A stretch of DNA of 64,000 nucleotides from Pseudoalteromonas arctica A 37-1-2. Lineage in GTDB: Bacteria; Pseudomonadota; Gammaproteobacteria; Enterobacterales; Alteromonadaceae. The notes beneath the pieces are model-generated. The model was not told where the DNA came from and did no database searches. It saw only the letters and a program-made list of their open reading frames with translations. The DNA is taken from the NCBI RefSeq assembly GCF_000238395.3, contig NZ_CP011026.1, positions 310,001-374,000 of the forward strand, given 5' to 3'. Below, one piece after another: positions 37,170 through 46,173 of this stretch; within the stretch, counting starts at the first letter, position 1; every line of letters starts with the position of its first letter. The position numbers and the translations under genes are program-made.

Positions 37170-37882
37170 TGCTATCTGGGCTTATTAGCTTGACGTTGGT
37201 GGCTTCGGCCACCTTCGATTCAGCGACGACCATCGAAAAGCAAACTGCTTTTTTTAAAAGCCAAGTAAATGGTGAATTTGCCCGAGTAATGGCACTTAAA
37301 CCAAAGCTAAAAAATGCATTAGAAAATGCCTGCAGAAATGCGTTAACCATTCCAAAACGCAATGAAATAAGAGTGAAATTAGCAAAAAAGCTAACTATTG
37401 ATATTGATCCATCGATAAGCTTTATTGATGCACATACCTCTGGGTATAAACAGGAAAAGCAAGGCGATTGGTTAACGTGTACGGCTAAGGTTGAAATACA
37501 AGACCCATCTTTAAACGAAGCTGGGCTTGCTATTAGAGCTGCTTGGCAAGTAGGTAGCCAAAAAGATAAGGCAAACTTACGCCCTTTACTACAAGTTGCA
37601 TTGAATCACCCTACAACAATGTCTGATGCGGTAGCATTAGCTGCTGCTCTGTCGCCAGAGGAGCAACGTTTGAACTATCTCGATAAATATTTAAAAGCGA
37701 GTGAGTTAAAACTCGATGAAGCTAAAGCCTCTGTTGCACAAACGTGGTTTGTTAATGAGCGTTATAAACAAGTTATTTCGCTAACTCAGCAATGCGAAAG
37801 CATAGACTGTAAGCGTTTAAGTTTAGCCGCTCAAACTGAATTTGATAATCTATCTGCTGATGATTTAAGTAGTTATTTTTAA
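37169..37882 (+). CDS. Exported hypothetical protein, envelope cluster
   Basis: A 237-residue protein with a short N-terminal hydrophobic segment (LSGLISLTLVASA) acting as a signal. The mature part has a cluster of Cys residues (NACRN, WLTCTAK, QQCESIDCK), suggesting disulfides in the periplasm, and a helical C-terminal part. AAGGAG precedes the ATG. No family recognised. It overlaps the preceding gene by one base. Confidence 0.6.
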   Translation: MLSGLISLTLVASATFDSATTIEKQTAFFKSQVNGEFARVMALKPKLKNALENACRNALTIPKRNEIRVKLAKKLTIDIDPSISFIDAHTSGYKQEKQGDWLTCTAKVEIQDPSLNEAGLAIRAAWQVGSQKDKANLRPLLQVALNHPTTMSDAVALAAALSPEEQRLNYLDKYLKASELKLDEAKASVAQTWFVNERYKQVISLTQQCESIDCKRLSLAAQTEFDNLSADDLSSYF

Positions 37883-37901
37883 TTTTATAGGGATATAAAA
37901 A

Positions 37902-39119
37902 ATGCACTCAAAAGTTAAAATACTACTAAAAATTAGCGCGTTAGCTTGTTTAACACTGAGCTTAAATAGCGTAGCTCAAACAAGTGAAGAAGCCGAATTT
38001 GAGGCTTTTTTAAAAGCGCGGCAAAGTGAGTTTAGCCAGTACGAGCAGCAGCAAAAGCAAGAATTTGAAGCGTTTGTAAGTGCCTGGCATGATGCGCAAA
38101 GTGCATATTTAAAACAAGTAACCCAAAAGTGGCAAGACCCAAACCTGCCAAGTTCAAAAGTGTGGGTAAAATACAGTGATGATTTAAATAAACGCACCAG
38201 TGTGAATTTTGAAAGTGGTGAAGTCGTAGTTGAGTTATTAAATAGCCAAAACGACGAACAAGCTGTTGAATATGCAAAAGATCAATTAAATGAGCTTTCG
38301 CAAGTAACGGTAAATAAAACACTTGCAAATGATCCGGTTTATATTGCGGCTAATAACACAATAAACAGCAAAAGTTTTACCTCAACGGGTAAGCCTTTAA
38401 ATAGAAAAATTGAGCAAAGTAAGTCACCAACAACGATTCAACCTAAAAAAATAGCCGAGCAAACAGTGCTCTCTACAGAGATTATAGAGGAGGTGCTCAC
38501 TGCTAAGGCGCCTGTTATAACTAAGCAAAAAGACAGAGTAACAATTAGCTACCAATTGCCTACTAATACACTTTCCAATCAAGCCAAACGTTATTTACCT
38601 GATGTGCAGCAACAAGCTAAACGTTATAACTTAGATCCTGCATTATTATTGGCAATTATACACACTGAATCAAGCTTTAACCCGCTTGCACGTTCGCCAA
38701 TTCCTGCTTTTGGTTTAATGCAAATAGTGCCTACTTCAGCGGGTAAAGATGTGAGCAAATTTTTGCAAGGTAAACCGCTATTACTTAGTCCTGAGTACTT
38801 ATTTCAGGCTGATAATAACGTAGAGGCAGGTAGTACTTATGTGCATATTTTAAGTAATCGTTACTTTAAAAATGTACGTAACGAGCAATCAAGAATTTAT
38901 ATGAGCATTGCAGCTTATAATACGGGCCCAGGTAACGTAGCCAAAACGTTAAGTGGCTCTAAATCACTTAATCAGGCAAGTATTGCTGCTAATTCAATGT
39001 CTGCAGACAAAGTTTATACCTTAATGGTAAACAATTTACCTGCGCAAGAAACCCGTAATTATTTACAAAAAGTGGTTAAACGCACCGCTTATTATCAAGA
39101 GCAATTGAAAGGAATTTAA
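37902..39119 (+). CDS. MltC-like lytic murein transglycosylase
   Basis: A 405-residue periplasmic glycan-cleaving enzyme. After the signal peptide comes a long helical, glutamine-rich stretch, then the MltC N-terminal domain (VWVKYSDDLNKRTSVNFES) and a C-terminal SLT domain with catalytic Glu256 in HTESSFN, followed by AFGLMQI and the AAYNTGPGNV block. MltC cuts peptidoglycan from within the outer membrane in E. coli; here the lipobox is weak, so it may be soluble. It may make room in the cell wall for the assembly encoded by this cluster. Confidence 0.85.
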   Translation: MHSKVKILLKISALACLTLSLNSVAQTSEEAEFEAFLKARQSEFSQYEQQQKQEFEAFVSAWHDAQSAYLKQVTQKWQDPNLPSSKVWVKYSDDLNKRTSVNFESGEVVVELLNSQNDEQAVEYAKDQLNELSQVTVNKTLANDPVYIAANNTINSKSFTSTGKPLNRKIEQSKSPTTIQPKKIAEQTVLSTEIIEEVLTAKAPVITKQKDRVTISYQLPTNTLSNQAKRYLPDVQQQAKRYNLDPALLLAIIHTESSFNPLARSPIPAFGLMQIVPTSAGKDVSKFLQGKPLLLSPEYLFQADNNVEAGSTYVHILSNRYFKNVRNEQSRIYMSIAAYNTGPGNVAKTLSGSKSLNQASIAANSMSADKVYTLMVNNLPAQETRNYLQKVVKRTAYYQEQLKGI

Positions 39120-39120
39120 A

Positions 39121-39690
39121 ATGAAAAAATTATTACCAGTTATAGCCGCTTTAGCTTTAGGTGCGTGTTCAAGCACTGAAAACACACAATCTGCGCCATT
39201 GGCAAAAAACGATTCAGTACCAAGCTGGGTGTTATTGCCTGTGTCTGATAAAGGTTTAGCGTCGTCGTCATGTGTTCCTTGGTCGGGCAGTATGTCTACC
39301 GACAGAGCACAAGCTATTGCAGCAGCTCGCGCTGATTTATCACAGCAAATACAAGTTAAAGCAAGCGTTATGGACAAGCTATACCAACGCAAAGCGCAAA
39401 GTAATGATTCGCTAAATGTTGGTGGAACGTTTGAGCAAGTAAGCAAGCAAGTTGCGCAGCAAAGCCTTGTGGGCGCTATTCCACAAGAAGTTGCATTTGC
39501 TAAATTAGACGGTGTAAAGCAGCTTTGTACATTTGTTGTAATGAGCAATACACAGGAAACGTTTAATAACCTAGTTTCTCAATCTGGTAAGCGTTTAGAT
39601 CCTAGTTCACGAGAAGCGCTTTACGAAGAGTTTAAAGCTCAAAAGGCAATGAAAGATCTTGAAAAAGAGTTAGATAATTTAAATAAGTAA
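39121..39690 (+). CDS. LPP20-like lipoprotein
   Basis: A 189-residue lipoprotein with lipobox LGACS (Cys16). The mature part begins SVPSWVLLPVSDKGLASSSC and then has the LPP20 helix pattern (ADLSQQIQVKASVMDKL), and ends in a charged coiled coil (EEFKAQKAMKDLEKELDNL). AAAGGAATTT precedes the ATG. It is the last gene of the eight-gene envelope cluster. Confidence 0.72.
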   Translation: MKKLLPVIAALALGACSSTENTQSAPLAKNDSVPSWVLLPVSDKGLASSSCVPWSGSMSTDRAQAIAAARADLSQQIQVKASVMDKLYQRKAQSNDSLNVGGTFEQVSKQVAQQSLVGAIPQEVAFAKLDGVKQLCTFVVMSNTQETFNNLVSQSGKRLDPSSREALYEEFKAQKAMKDLEKELDNLNK

Positions 39691-39769
39691 ATTATTGAGT
39701 TAAATACTAAAAACTAAATTTTAATATTTAAAATGATAAAAAATATAATTCAGACTAATAAATTTTTAT

Positions 39770-39794
39770 AGGACTAATATTTATCATTAGTCCT
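39770..39794 (+). terminator. Stem-loop after the envelope cluster
   Basis: AGGACTAAT (39770-39778), loop ATTTATC, ATTAGTCCT (39786-39794). It lies 79 bp after the last gene and 30 bp before the DUF4234 gene. There is no T-tract, so it could instead regulate the downstream gene. Confidence 0.55.
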
Positions 39795-39824
39795 AATTCA
39801 ATCGAAATAAAATAAGGAGACATA

Positions 39825-40295
39825 ATGTCATCAATCACGGAATTAAAAGACAGCATCAACACTAAAACTTTGAATTTAGTGCTTTTAACAGTTGTTACTG
39901 CAGGTATTTATGCAATTGTATGGATGTTTTTAAATACACCAAAGCTAGAAAAAGTAGCTTCAAAAAAGATAGCTGACAATACATTTCTGATTTGGTTAGC
40001 TGTGTGTGTAGGGCTAGGTGGTGCTTTGACGAGTACTGGTGAGGAGTCTTTAGATATTATTGCTGGTTTACTTACTATTGCCTCTTGGGTCTTATATATT
40101 ATTTGGTCTTTCCGTGCAAAAAGTGCTTTACAAGAATACGCATTAACAGAGCATAAAGTGGATCTTAGAATGAATGGTATTTATACTTTCTTCTTAACTA
40201 TTTATTACATCAATTATTGCATTAACGATTTACCAGAAGCTCAGAGAAAACAACAAATATTATCAGGGCAAGAGCCTAAAGCTGATAATTTATAA
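39825..40295 (+). CDS. DUF4234-like membrane protein
   Basis: A 156-residue membrane protein with four hydrophobic segments and the characteristic start (SITELKDSINTKTLNLVLLT, then GIYAIVWMF) of DUF4234 proteins. AAGGAG precedes the ATG. Function unknown. It sits after the envelope cluster but has its own leader hairpin and is not clearly in that operon. Confidence 0.7.
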   Translation: MSSITELKDSINTKTLNLVLLTVVTAGIYAIVWMFLNTPKLEKVASKKIADNTFLIWLAVCVGLGGALTSTGEESLDIIAGLLTIASWVLYIIWSFRAKSALQEYALTEHKVDLRMNGIYTFFLTIYYINYCINDLPEAQRKQQILSGQEPKADNL

Positions 40296-40316
40296 ACATT
40301 ATTTCCGTAATTTAAC

Positions 40317-40349
40317 AGTTGGCTTTAGTAAAATATAGCCAACTTTTTG
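40317..40349 (+). terminator. Rho-independent terminator of the DUF4234 gene
   Basis: AGTTGGCT (40317-40324) and AGCCAACT (40337-40344) enclose a 12-base loop and run into TTTTTG. It starts 22 bp after the stop. The rest of 40350-40548 shows nothing I recognise. Confidence 0.85.
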
Positions 40350-40548
40350 CTATCTAATGAATTATAAACCCTCGTAAGTTACATGTTTAAAACCAATTAA
40401 TGTATTCACTTTATCGCTTAAAACACTTTTCTAGCATTAGCTAGCAGAAACCCTACCATTCTTATTTTTCTATAGAAAAATTACTTTTTTGGTATCTAGT
40501 TACTCCTTATGTTTAAAATAAAACTATTGTTTAGGAATTTGAAGTTAG

Positions 40549-40576
40549 TTGACAGTATCAATTAATTTGGTATGGT
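40549..40576 (+). promoter_or_regulatory. Sigma-70 type promoter of the DUF2798 gene
   Basis: TTGACA (40549-40554, perfect -35) and TATGGT (40571-40576, 4 of 6 -10 bases) are 16 bp apart. The predicted transcript would begin about 30 bp before the ATG at 40616. Confidence 0.55.
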
Positions 40577-40615
40577 AGACTTTGTCATCTAATTTAAAAC
40601 CGAAGGTATGCCTAA

Positions 40616-41107
40616 ATGAGTACTCCTGTAACCGTAAATCCAGTAATGGTTGAGCCTAAAAAAACACCTGTAATTTATAAAATACTGGTTATGGTAAGTA
40701 TTATCACTCTAATCGGCGGTACTCTAACTGGCATTATGACTTATGTGAATGTGGGTGTTACAGAGCACTTTTATGCCGACTGGTTTACCTCATTTATAAG
40801 TGCAGTATTGGTTATGGCGCCTGTTGGTTTTGTAATGATGACCTTAATGCATAAGCTAGTTGCCCAGTTATTACCTAATAGCAGTGAGCTAAAACGTAAT
40901 TTATTGATTAGTGTTTTTATGGCGCTGATAATGGAGTCGGTGATGGCGTTTGTTACCGCTACTAATAATATTGGCTATGCAGATATGCGTGTATTTGTAA
41001 CTGGATGGGCTGAAGGGTTATTAGCCGCATTACCAATAGGTTTAACTATAATGCTGATAATGTCGGTTACGGTAAAACCTAAAATAGAACGCTTTTTAAA
41101 GAGCTAA
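40616..41107 (+). CDS. DUF2798-like membrane protein
   Basis: A 163-residue protein with four membrane segments, a pattern seen in DUF2798 proteins (IYKILVMVSIITLIGG and later ADWFTSFISAVLVMAPVGF). GAAGG precedes the ATG at 8-9 bp. A well formed promoter lies upstream. Function unknown. It is convergent with the MarR regulator. Confidence 0.7.
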   Translation: MSTPVTVNPVMVEPKKTPVIYKILVMVSIITLIGGTLTGIMTYVNVGVTEHFYADWFTSFISAVLVMAPVGFVMMTLMHKLVAQLLPNSSELKRNLLISVFMALIMESVMAFVTATNNIGYADMRVFVTGWAEGLLAALPIGLTIMLIMSVTVKPKIERFLKS

Positions 41108-41179
41108 CACTTTGAGCGCTAACGTATTAAAGCAAATAATTTAATACGTTTATAGTGGGCAGATGCATGAAGTAATTAG

Positions 41180-41719
41180 TTACTTAATTGAGTTTTCTAC
41201 CGGGCAGCCTTGTTTACGGCATACACCTTCGTTACATAATTTGCATATTTTACGTGCTTCTATCTGCTCGCTTGTTAGGCTGCCAAGCGCTATTTCCATC
41301 AAACTTAAAAAGCTTTTTTTTTGTTCATCATTAAAGTTGTTTAGTATTTTAGAGGTGGCTGTTTCTCGGCTGCTTAGTACTAGTTCAACCCTTTGGCTTC
41401 CTTTATCAGTTACGTATAAAACAACAGAGCGAGCATCTTTTGCTGACTTTCGTCTTTCTACAAGTTCTTCTTTTTCAAGCGTATTTATTAATCTAACCGC
41501 ACCAGAATGCGTTAAGCCTAAAACCTTGCTTAGTACATCGATGGTTTCATTTGGGTGATTGTAAATAGTGACCAGTGCCGCTTCGTGGCTCAAGCTTCGC
41601 CCGCCTAATTCGGCAATCTGCTTTTCAATGTCATTAGAAACAGAAGTAGCAAACGTGCCGATTAAATTTGATATATATTTTTCATTTTTCATAAATTTAA
41701 TTATATGTGATTCGATCAT
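41180..41719 (-). CDS. MarR family regulator with Cys-rich C-terminal tail
   Basis: A 179-residue winged-helix repressor: DVLSKVLGLTHSGAVRLINTLEKEELVERR in the DNA-binding region. The C-terminus carries Cys159, Cys162, Cys167 and Cys172 (CKLCNEGVC then GCPVE), a metal- or redox-sensing arrangement seen in a branch of the family. A second ATG at 41692 is also possible; neither has a strong ribosome site, and a palindrome overlies the first. It is divergent from the haloalkane dehalogenase and probably controls it. Confidence 0.85.
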   Translation of the reverse strand: MIESHIIKFMKNEKYISNLIGTFATSVSNDIEKQIAELGGRSLSHEAALVTIYNHPNETIDVLSKVLGLTHSGAVRLINTLEKEELVERRKSAKDARSVVLYVTDKGSQRVELVLSSRETATSKILNNFNDEQKKSFLSLMEIALGSLTSEQIEARKICKLCNEGVCRKQGCPVENSIK

Positions 41720-41769
41720 ATAAATATAGTGACAAATTAAGCGCCCTCATTTATTATATGACTCAGTCA
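41701..41769. promoter_or_regulatory. Candidate operators between marR and the haloalkane dehalogenase gene
   Basis: Two inverted repeats: TTATATG (41701-41707) / CATATAA (41717-41723), which overlaps the longer marR start, and TGACTCAGTCA (41759-41769), an 11-bp perfect palindrome about 105 bp before the dehalogenase ATG. Both are plausible MarR sites, but neither is proven. Confidence 0.5.
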
Positions 41770-41872
41770 CGTATATTGACTCGAAATTAGTTAATCTACT
41801 TCGAATATTACACAAATTAGATGAGCGAGGATTTACCGCCAGCTCATCAGTTAAATAGAGCGATATAATTAA

Positions 41873-42760
41873 ATGAAAAATGATTCAGAAACATTACGTT
41901 ATACAAAAAAGTTTAAAACTGTATTAGATAAAAAGATGGCCTACATAGATGAAGGCGAAGGTGATCCTATTGTGTTTTTACATGGTAACCCTACATCTAG
42001 CTTCCTTTGGCGAAACGTTATGCCCTATTTGCAAGGAAAAGGGCGTTTAATTGCTATCGATATGATTGGATTAGGAGATTCACAAAAGTTAGATAACACC
42101 CATGAGGGCAGCTACTCACTTGCTGAAAACAGCAAATACACATTTGCACTTTTAGAAGCGTTGGGTGTACATAATAACGTTACCTTGGTGCTGCACGATT
42201 GGGGTTCAGGCGTTGGTTTTAACTGGGCTAATACACATCGTGATGCTGTAAAAGCAATTGCGTTTATGGAAGCAATTGTTACTGACTTTCCAACATGGGA
42301 CGATTTTCCTAAAGATTTGCACGGACCTATTGGCACTATGCGCTCAGCTGAAGGTGAAAAAATGGTGCTTGATGACAACTTTTTTATTGAAACAATATTA
42401 CCAGCGACCATTGCACGCAAATTAACGCAGGCAGAGCATGATGAGTATCGCAGACCCTTTATTAATTCAGGAGAAGATCGCCGTGCAATTTTAGCAGGGC
42501 CTCGCCAACTGCCCATTGCTGGAGAGCCTGCCGATACCGTGGCTTTAGTTAAAAGCTATGCGAGCTATTTAGCTAACTCTCACGATACTCCTAAGCTATT
42601 TATTAATGCTGAACCGGGTGCTTTTTTAGTTGGTTACGCAAGAGATTTTGTGCGCACATGGCCAAACCTAACTGAGGTAACCGTAAGCGGTATTCACTAC
42701 ATCCAAGAGGATTCACCGCACGAAATAGGTAAAGCTATTTCAGATTGGTTACCAAGATAA
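41873..42760 (+). CDS. Haloalkane dehalogenase (HLD-II type)
   Basis: A 295-residue alpha/beta hydrolase that cleaves the carbon-halogen bond of haloalkanes to an alcohol and halide. The complete set of residues is visible: nucleophile Asp109 in HDWGS, catalytic acid Glu133 in FMEAI, base His275 in SGIHYIQED, and the halide-stabilising Asn39 (HGNPTSS) and Trp110. Glu after strand 6 is the HLD-II arrangement. No signal peptide, so cytoplasmic. It is divergent from a MarR-type regulator with a Cys-rich tail. The natural substrate is unknown; marine haloalkanes are an inference. Confidence 0.9.
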   Translation: MKNDSETLRYTKKFKTVLDKKMAYIDEGEGDPIVFLHGNPTSSFLWRNVMPYLQGKGRLIAIDMIGLGDSQKLDNTHEGSYSLAENSKYTFALLEALGVHNNVTLVLHDWGSGVGFNWANTHRDAVKAIAFMEAIVTDFPTWDDFPKDLHGPIGTMRSAEGEKMVLDDNFFIETILPATIARKLTQAEHDEYRRPFINSGEDRRAILAGPRQLPIAGEPADTVALVKSYASYLANSHDTPKLFINAEPGAFLVGYARDFVRTWPNLTEVTVSGIHYIQEDSPHEIGKAISDWLPR

Positions 42761-42880
42761 AAAAGGGATGTATTAGTAAACCTGAACTTTGGATAATTAA
42801 TCTATCTCAAGCCGTTATTTTCAGCGTTAACTACCATATATAGATGACGCTTTTATACAACTAAAAGCGTCATCTATTAA

Positions 42881-45433
42881 CTATTTAAGTAAAAATGGTG
42901 CGGTTTTACTCGCCTTTACGCTTGCCACTTTTTCGGGTGAACCTTGTGCTACAATTAAGCCGCCTTCTTCACCAGCACCAGGGCCTACATCAATTACCCA
43001 GTCACTATTGCGGGCTACTTGCATATCGTGTTCAACCATAATAACGGTATTGCCAGCATCAACTAATTTATTTAACTGCGACATTAGCATTGATACATCC
43101 GATGGATGCAGCCCTGTGGTTGGCTCATCAAGAATATAAAGCGTGTTACCGCGCTGTGCACGTTGCAGCTCGGTTGCTAATTTAATACGCTGCGCTTCAC
43201 CGCCAGAAAGCTCAGTTGCAGGTTGCCCTAAACGCAAATACCCAAGACCTACTTGCATAAGTGCATCGAGTGCTCGCAGTATTGCAGGTTCATTTTCAAA
43301 AAAGGTATGCGCCGCTTCAACCGTTAAATTAAGGATACCGCTTATGTTTTTATCACGATATGTAACCTCAAGTGTTTGCTCGTTATAACGTTTGCCATGA
43401 CATACTTGGCAAGGTGAATAAACGCTAGGTAAAAACAGTAGCTCTATACTCACAAAGCCAACGCCTTCACAGTTTTTACATCGACCTTTAGCAACATTAA
43501 ACGAAAAGCGACCAGCATCGTAACGGCGCTCTTTTGCTTTTTGTGTTGAAGCAAATAGTTTACGCACATGATCAAACAAACCCGTGTAGGTAGCTAAGTT
43601 TGAACGAGGGGTACGGCCAATCGCTTTTTGATTTACGGTAATTAGGCGGCTTATATTATTTATACCTTCAATGATTTTTCCGCTGGTGTGTGTTTGCAGC
43701 TCTTGTTCGAGTAAGTCGGCTTCGTCGGTTGGCGCTTGTGTTACTACTTTTTGCCCAAGTGCTTCGTAAACAAGTTCTACTAACGCTTGGCTTACTAAAC
43801 TTGATTTACCAGAGCCCGAAACCCCAGTAACGGTTGTCATAACACCCAATGGAAATTCTGCATTGAGTTTTTTAAGATTATTACGCTCAATATTAGCCAA
43901 CTTTAGCCACGCTTTAGGCTGCCTTAGCCCCTTTTTTTGATCGCTGCTTTTAGGGCGCTCTTCAATGGTATTTTTATCAAAAAGATAACGGGCAGTGTGC
44001 GAATTTTTTATTTTTCTTAACCCTTCAACAGGGCCGCTGTAAATAACGTTGCCACCATGCACACCGGCATCAGGGCCTACATCAACAATCCAATCGGCAT
44101 GTTTAACAACGCTAACGTCGTGTTCAACAACAAATACAGAATTGCCAGCCGCTATTAGCTCATCAAGCGCTTTTAAAAGTGCTTGTGTGTCTGCAGGGTG
44201 TAAACCCGCTGAAGGTTCATCTAGCACGTAAACCACCCCAAATAATTTAGAGCGAATTTGTGTAGCAAGTCGCAATCGTTGTAGTTCTCCGGGTGAGAGC
44301 GTTGGCGTTGTACGCTCAAGCGACAAGTACCCTAAACCAAGCATGGTTAGTGCTTCAATACGAGTGAGAATATCGCTAGCAATGCGCTGCGTAACAATGG
44401 CTTGCTCTGGATTTTTTGTATTTTTATTTACTTTGGTATTGGCGGCGTTACTTAGTTTTTTAGCAAGCTCGTTTAATGTAAGTTGAGATAGCTCGCCAAT
44501 ATCAAGCCCTGCAAATTTGACACTTAACGATGCTTGTTTTAATTTTTTACCTTGGCAAGTAGGGCACTGCGATATTTGCATAAACTGCGATACGCGCTTT
44601 TTAGTACGCGGGCTTTGGGTAGTAGCAAAAGACTGTAAAACAAAGCGTTTAGCGCTTGAAAAAGTTCCCATGTAGCTTGGATCTTCGTTATTTTTTATCG
44701 CATTCTGTGTTTGCTCATAGGTGTAATCTGGGTATACCGGCACAGTAGGTGTTTCGTCGGTAAATAAAATCCAATCCCGTGCTTTTTTAGAAAGTTTGTT
44801 CCAAGGTGTGTCTATGTCATAACCAAGCGAGGTAAGTATACGGCTTAGGTTTTTACCTTGCCATGCTGGTGGCCACGCTTCAATGGCGCGCTGGCGAATA
44901 GTTTTTGTATCGTCTGGCACAAGTAGCTTTTCGGTTACTTCAAACACTCGGCCTATTCCTGAGCATTCTGGGCACGCACCTTGTGGCGTATTCGGCGAAA
45001 ATGCATCAGCATAAAGTATACCTTGGTCTTTTGGGTATTCACCTGCGCGTGAGTAAAGCATACGTAGCGCGTTAGAAATAGTTGTTATGCTGCCAACGGA
45101 TGAGCGAACCGAGGGCGCGCCGCGTTGCTGCTGCAAAGCAACGGCAGGCGGTAGTCCTTCAATAGAATCAACATCGGGCTCATCAACTTGATCTATCAAC
45201 CTACGGGCGTAAGGCGATACTGAATCAAGATAGCGGTGCTGCGACTCAGCAAACAGCGTTCCAAACGCAAGCGACGATTTTCCAGAGCCCGATATTCCTG
45301 TAAAAACAACCAATGCGTTACGAGGTAAATCAACGTCTACATTTTTCAAGTTGTGAACGCGTGCCCCTCTTACTTGAATGCTATTACTGGGATCAGATAA
45401 ATCCATTGTTGAGTTTTTATGTGTGCTTGCCAT
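42881..45433 (-). CDS. UvrA-like ABC ATPase (UvrA paralogue)
   Basis: An 850-residue double ABC ATPase. Walker A GISGSGKSSLAF near the N-terminus and GVSGSGKSSLV in the second half; signatures LSPGELQRLRLA and LSGGEAQRIKLA; zinc-finger cysteines CPECSGIG...CPTC in the first module and CKNC...CQVC in the second. At 850 residues it is about 90 shorter than true UvrA, as expected for the paralogue class lacking the UvrB-binding region, some of which act in drug self-resistance. AGGAG precedes the ATG. Single-gene unit. Confidence 0.85.
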   Translation of the reverse strand: MASTHKNSTMDLSDPSNSIQVRGARVHNLKNVDVDLPRNALVVFTGISGSGKSSLAFGTLFAESQHRYLDSVSPYARRLIDQVDEPDVDSIEGLPPAVALQQQRGAPSVRSSVGSITTISNALRMLYSRAGEYPKDQGILYADAFSPNTPQGACPECSGIGRVFEVTEKLLVPDDTKTIRQRAIEAWPPAWQGKNLSRILTSLGYDIDTPWNKLSKKARDWILFTDETPTVPVYPDYTYEQTQNAIKNNEDPSYMGTFSSAKRFVLQSFATTQSPRTKKRVSQFMQISQCPTCQGKKLKQASLSVKFAGLDIGELSQLTLNELAKKLSNAANTKVNKNTKNPEQAIVTQRIASDILTRIEALTMLGLGYLSLERTTPTLSPGELQRLRLATQIRSKLFGVVYVLDEPSAGLHPADTQALLKALDELIAAGNSVFVVEHDVSVVKHADWIVDVGPDAGVHGGNVIYSGPVEGLRKIKNSHTARYLFDKNTIEERPKSSDQKKGLRQPKAWLKLANIERNNLKKLNAEFPLGVMTTVTGVSGSGKSSLVSQALVELVYEALGQKVVTQAPTDEADLLEQELQTHTSGKIIEGINNISRLITVNQKAIGRTPRSNLATYTGLFDHVRKLFASTQKAKERRYDAGRFSFNVAKGRCKNCEGVGFVSIELLFLPSVYSPCQVCHGKRYNEQTLEVTYRDKNISGILNLTVEAAHTFFENEPAILRALDALMQVGLGYLRLGQPATELSGGEAQRIKLATELQRAQRGNTLYILDEPTTGLHPSDVSMLMSQLNKLVDAGNTVIMVEHDMQVARNSDWVIDVGPGAGEEGGLIVAQGSPEKVASVKASKTAPFLLK

Positions 45434-45660
45434 ACGTTTATACTCCTGTTTAATCGCGCTTTTTACTTTAAGTTAGCTTTGAATTATTTACTCTTATTAC
45501 TCGTTATTACCCTAAAGTAGCGCAAGCACACTGAATGAGCGCTTAGTCTGTAGTGGCGCAGCCAAAGCGCTGGGTAAAATTGCGATGATTGTTTGTTTAC
45601 ATAATAGGTATGGAATGCGAATATAATTTAAACAGTTATTGTTATGTAATTTGTTACGTA

Positions 45661-45695
45661 ATTTACTAGGTATTTTACTAGGTATTTTACTAGGT
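45661..45695 (+). repeat. 12-bp tandem repeat upstream of a small exported-protein gene
   Basis: ATTTACTAGGT (45661-45671) is followed by two exact copies of ATTTTACTAGGT (45672-45683, 45684-45695). The array ends 12 bp before the AAGGAA ribosome site of the gene at 45714, so copy number would change leader length without touching the coding frame. Confidence 0.85.
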
Positions 45696-45713
45696 AATAA
45701 AAAGGAACTAACA

Positions 45714-46118
45714 GTGAATAAAGCCTTAGTGATCATTTTATTGGTGCTTTCGTGGGCAACCCAAGCCGACTCTATAAAAGCGCTAAATGTTGACCGTGCA
45801 GTACCAAATAGTATGCACTTATCGTTTGCAAACAATAACAACATAACCCCTAAAAAAGGGGATTTTAAAATCGTTAATTATGTATTAATGAGCAATGAAG
45901 AGGGCGAACGCTGGGCTGTTATAACGCTAACTAACTTATCGTCGGGCAATCGCGAATTAGGCGAGGAGCACTTACTTGCGCTTTTTGCTGATGGCAGCCG
46001 ATTCATGCCAATGGAATTTAAACTCGGTTTTAAAGGCAACGAAACACAATCCGTAACTGTATCGTTTGCCGATTATAAATTCCCTATTTTAAGTGTGTAT
46101 TCGAGTAACGATTTGTAA
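45714..46118 (+). CDS. Small exported hypothetical protein
   Basis: A 134-residue protein with signal peptide (ALVIILLVLSWATQADS). The mature part has no recognised domain (beta-rich: VSFADYKFPILSVYSSND at the end). I start at GTG 45714 because AAGGAA is seven bases upstream and the signal peptide then begins the protein; an earlier in-frame ATG at 45639 runs through the repeat and lacks a ribosome site. Function unknown. Confidence 0.62.
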   Translation: MNKALVIILLVLSWATQADSIKALNVDRAVPNSMHLSFANNNNITPKKGDFKIVNYVLMSNEEGERWAVITLTNLSSGNRELGEEHLLALFADGSRFMPMEFKLGFKGNETQSVTVSFADYKFPILSVYSSNDL

Positions 46119-46173
46119 CTAATAACGATGCGATAATATTAAATTAGGGATATTTCTAAAATTAAGGATTTTT

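Noticed and set aside
31731..39690. CRISPR arrays, tRNA or rRNA genes anywhere in the window
   Set aside because: No spaced direct-repeat arrays, cloverleaf or rRNA-like sequences were recognised on either strand.
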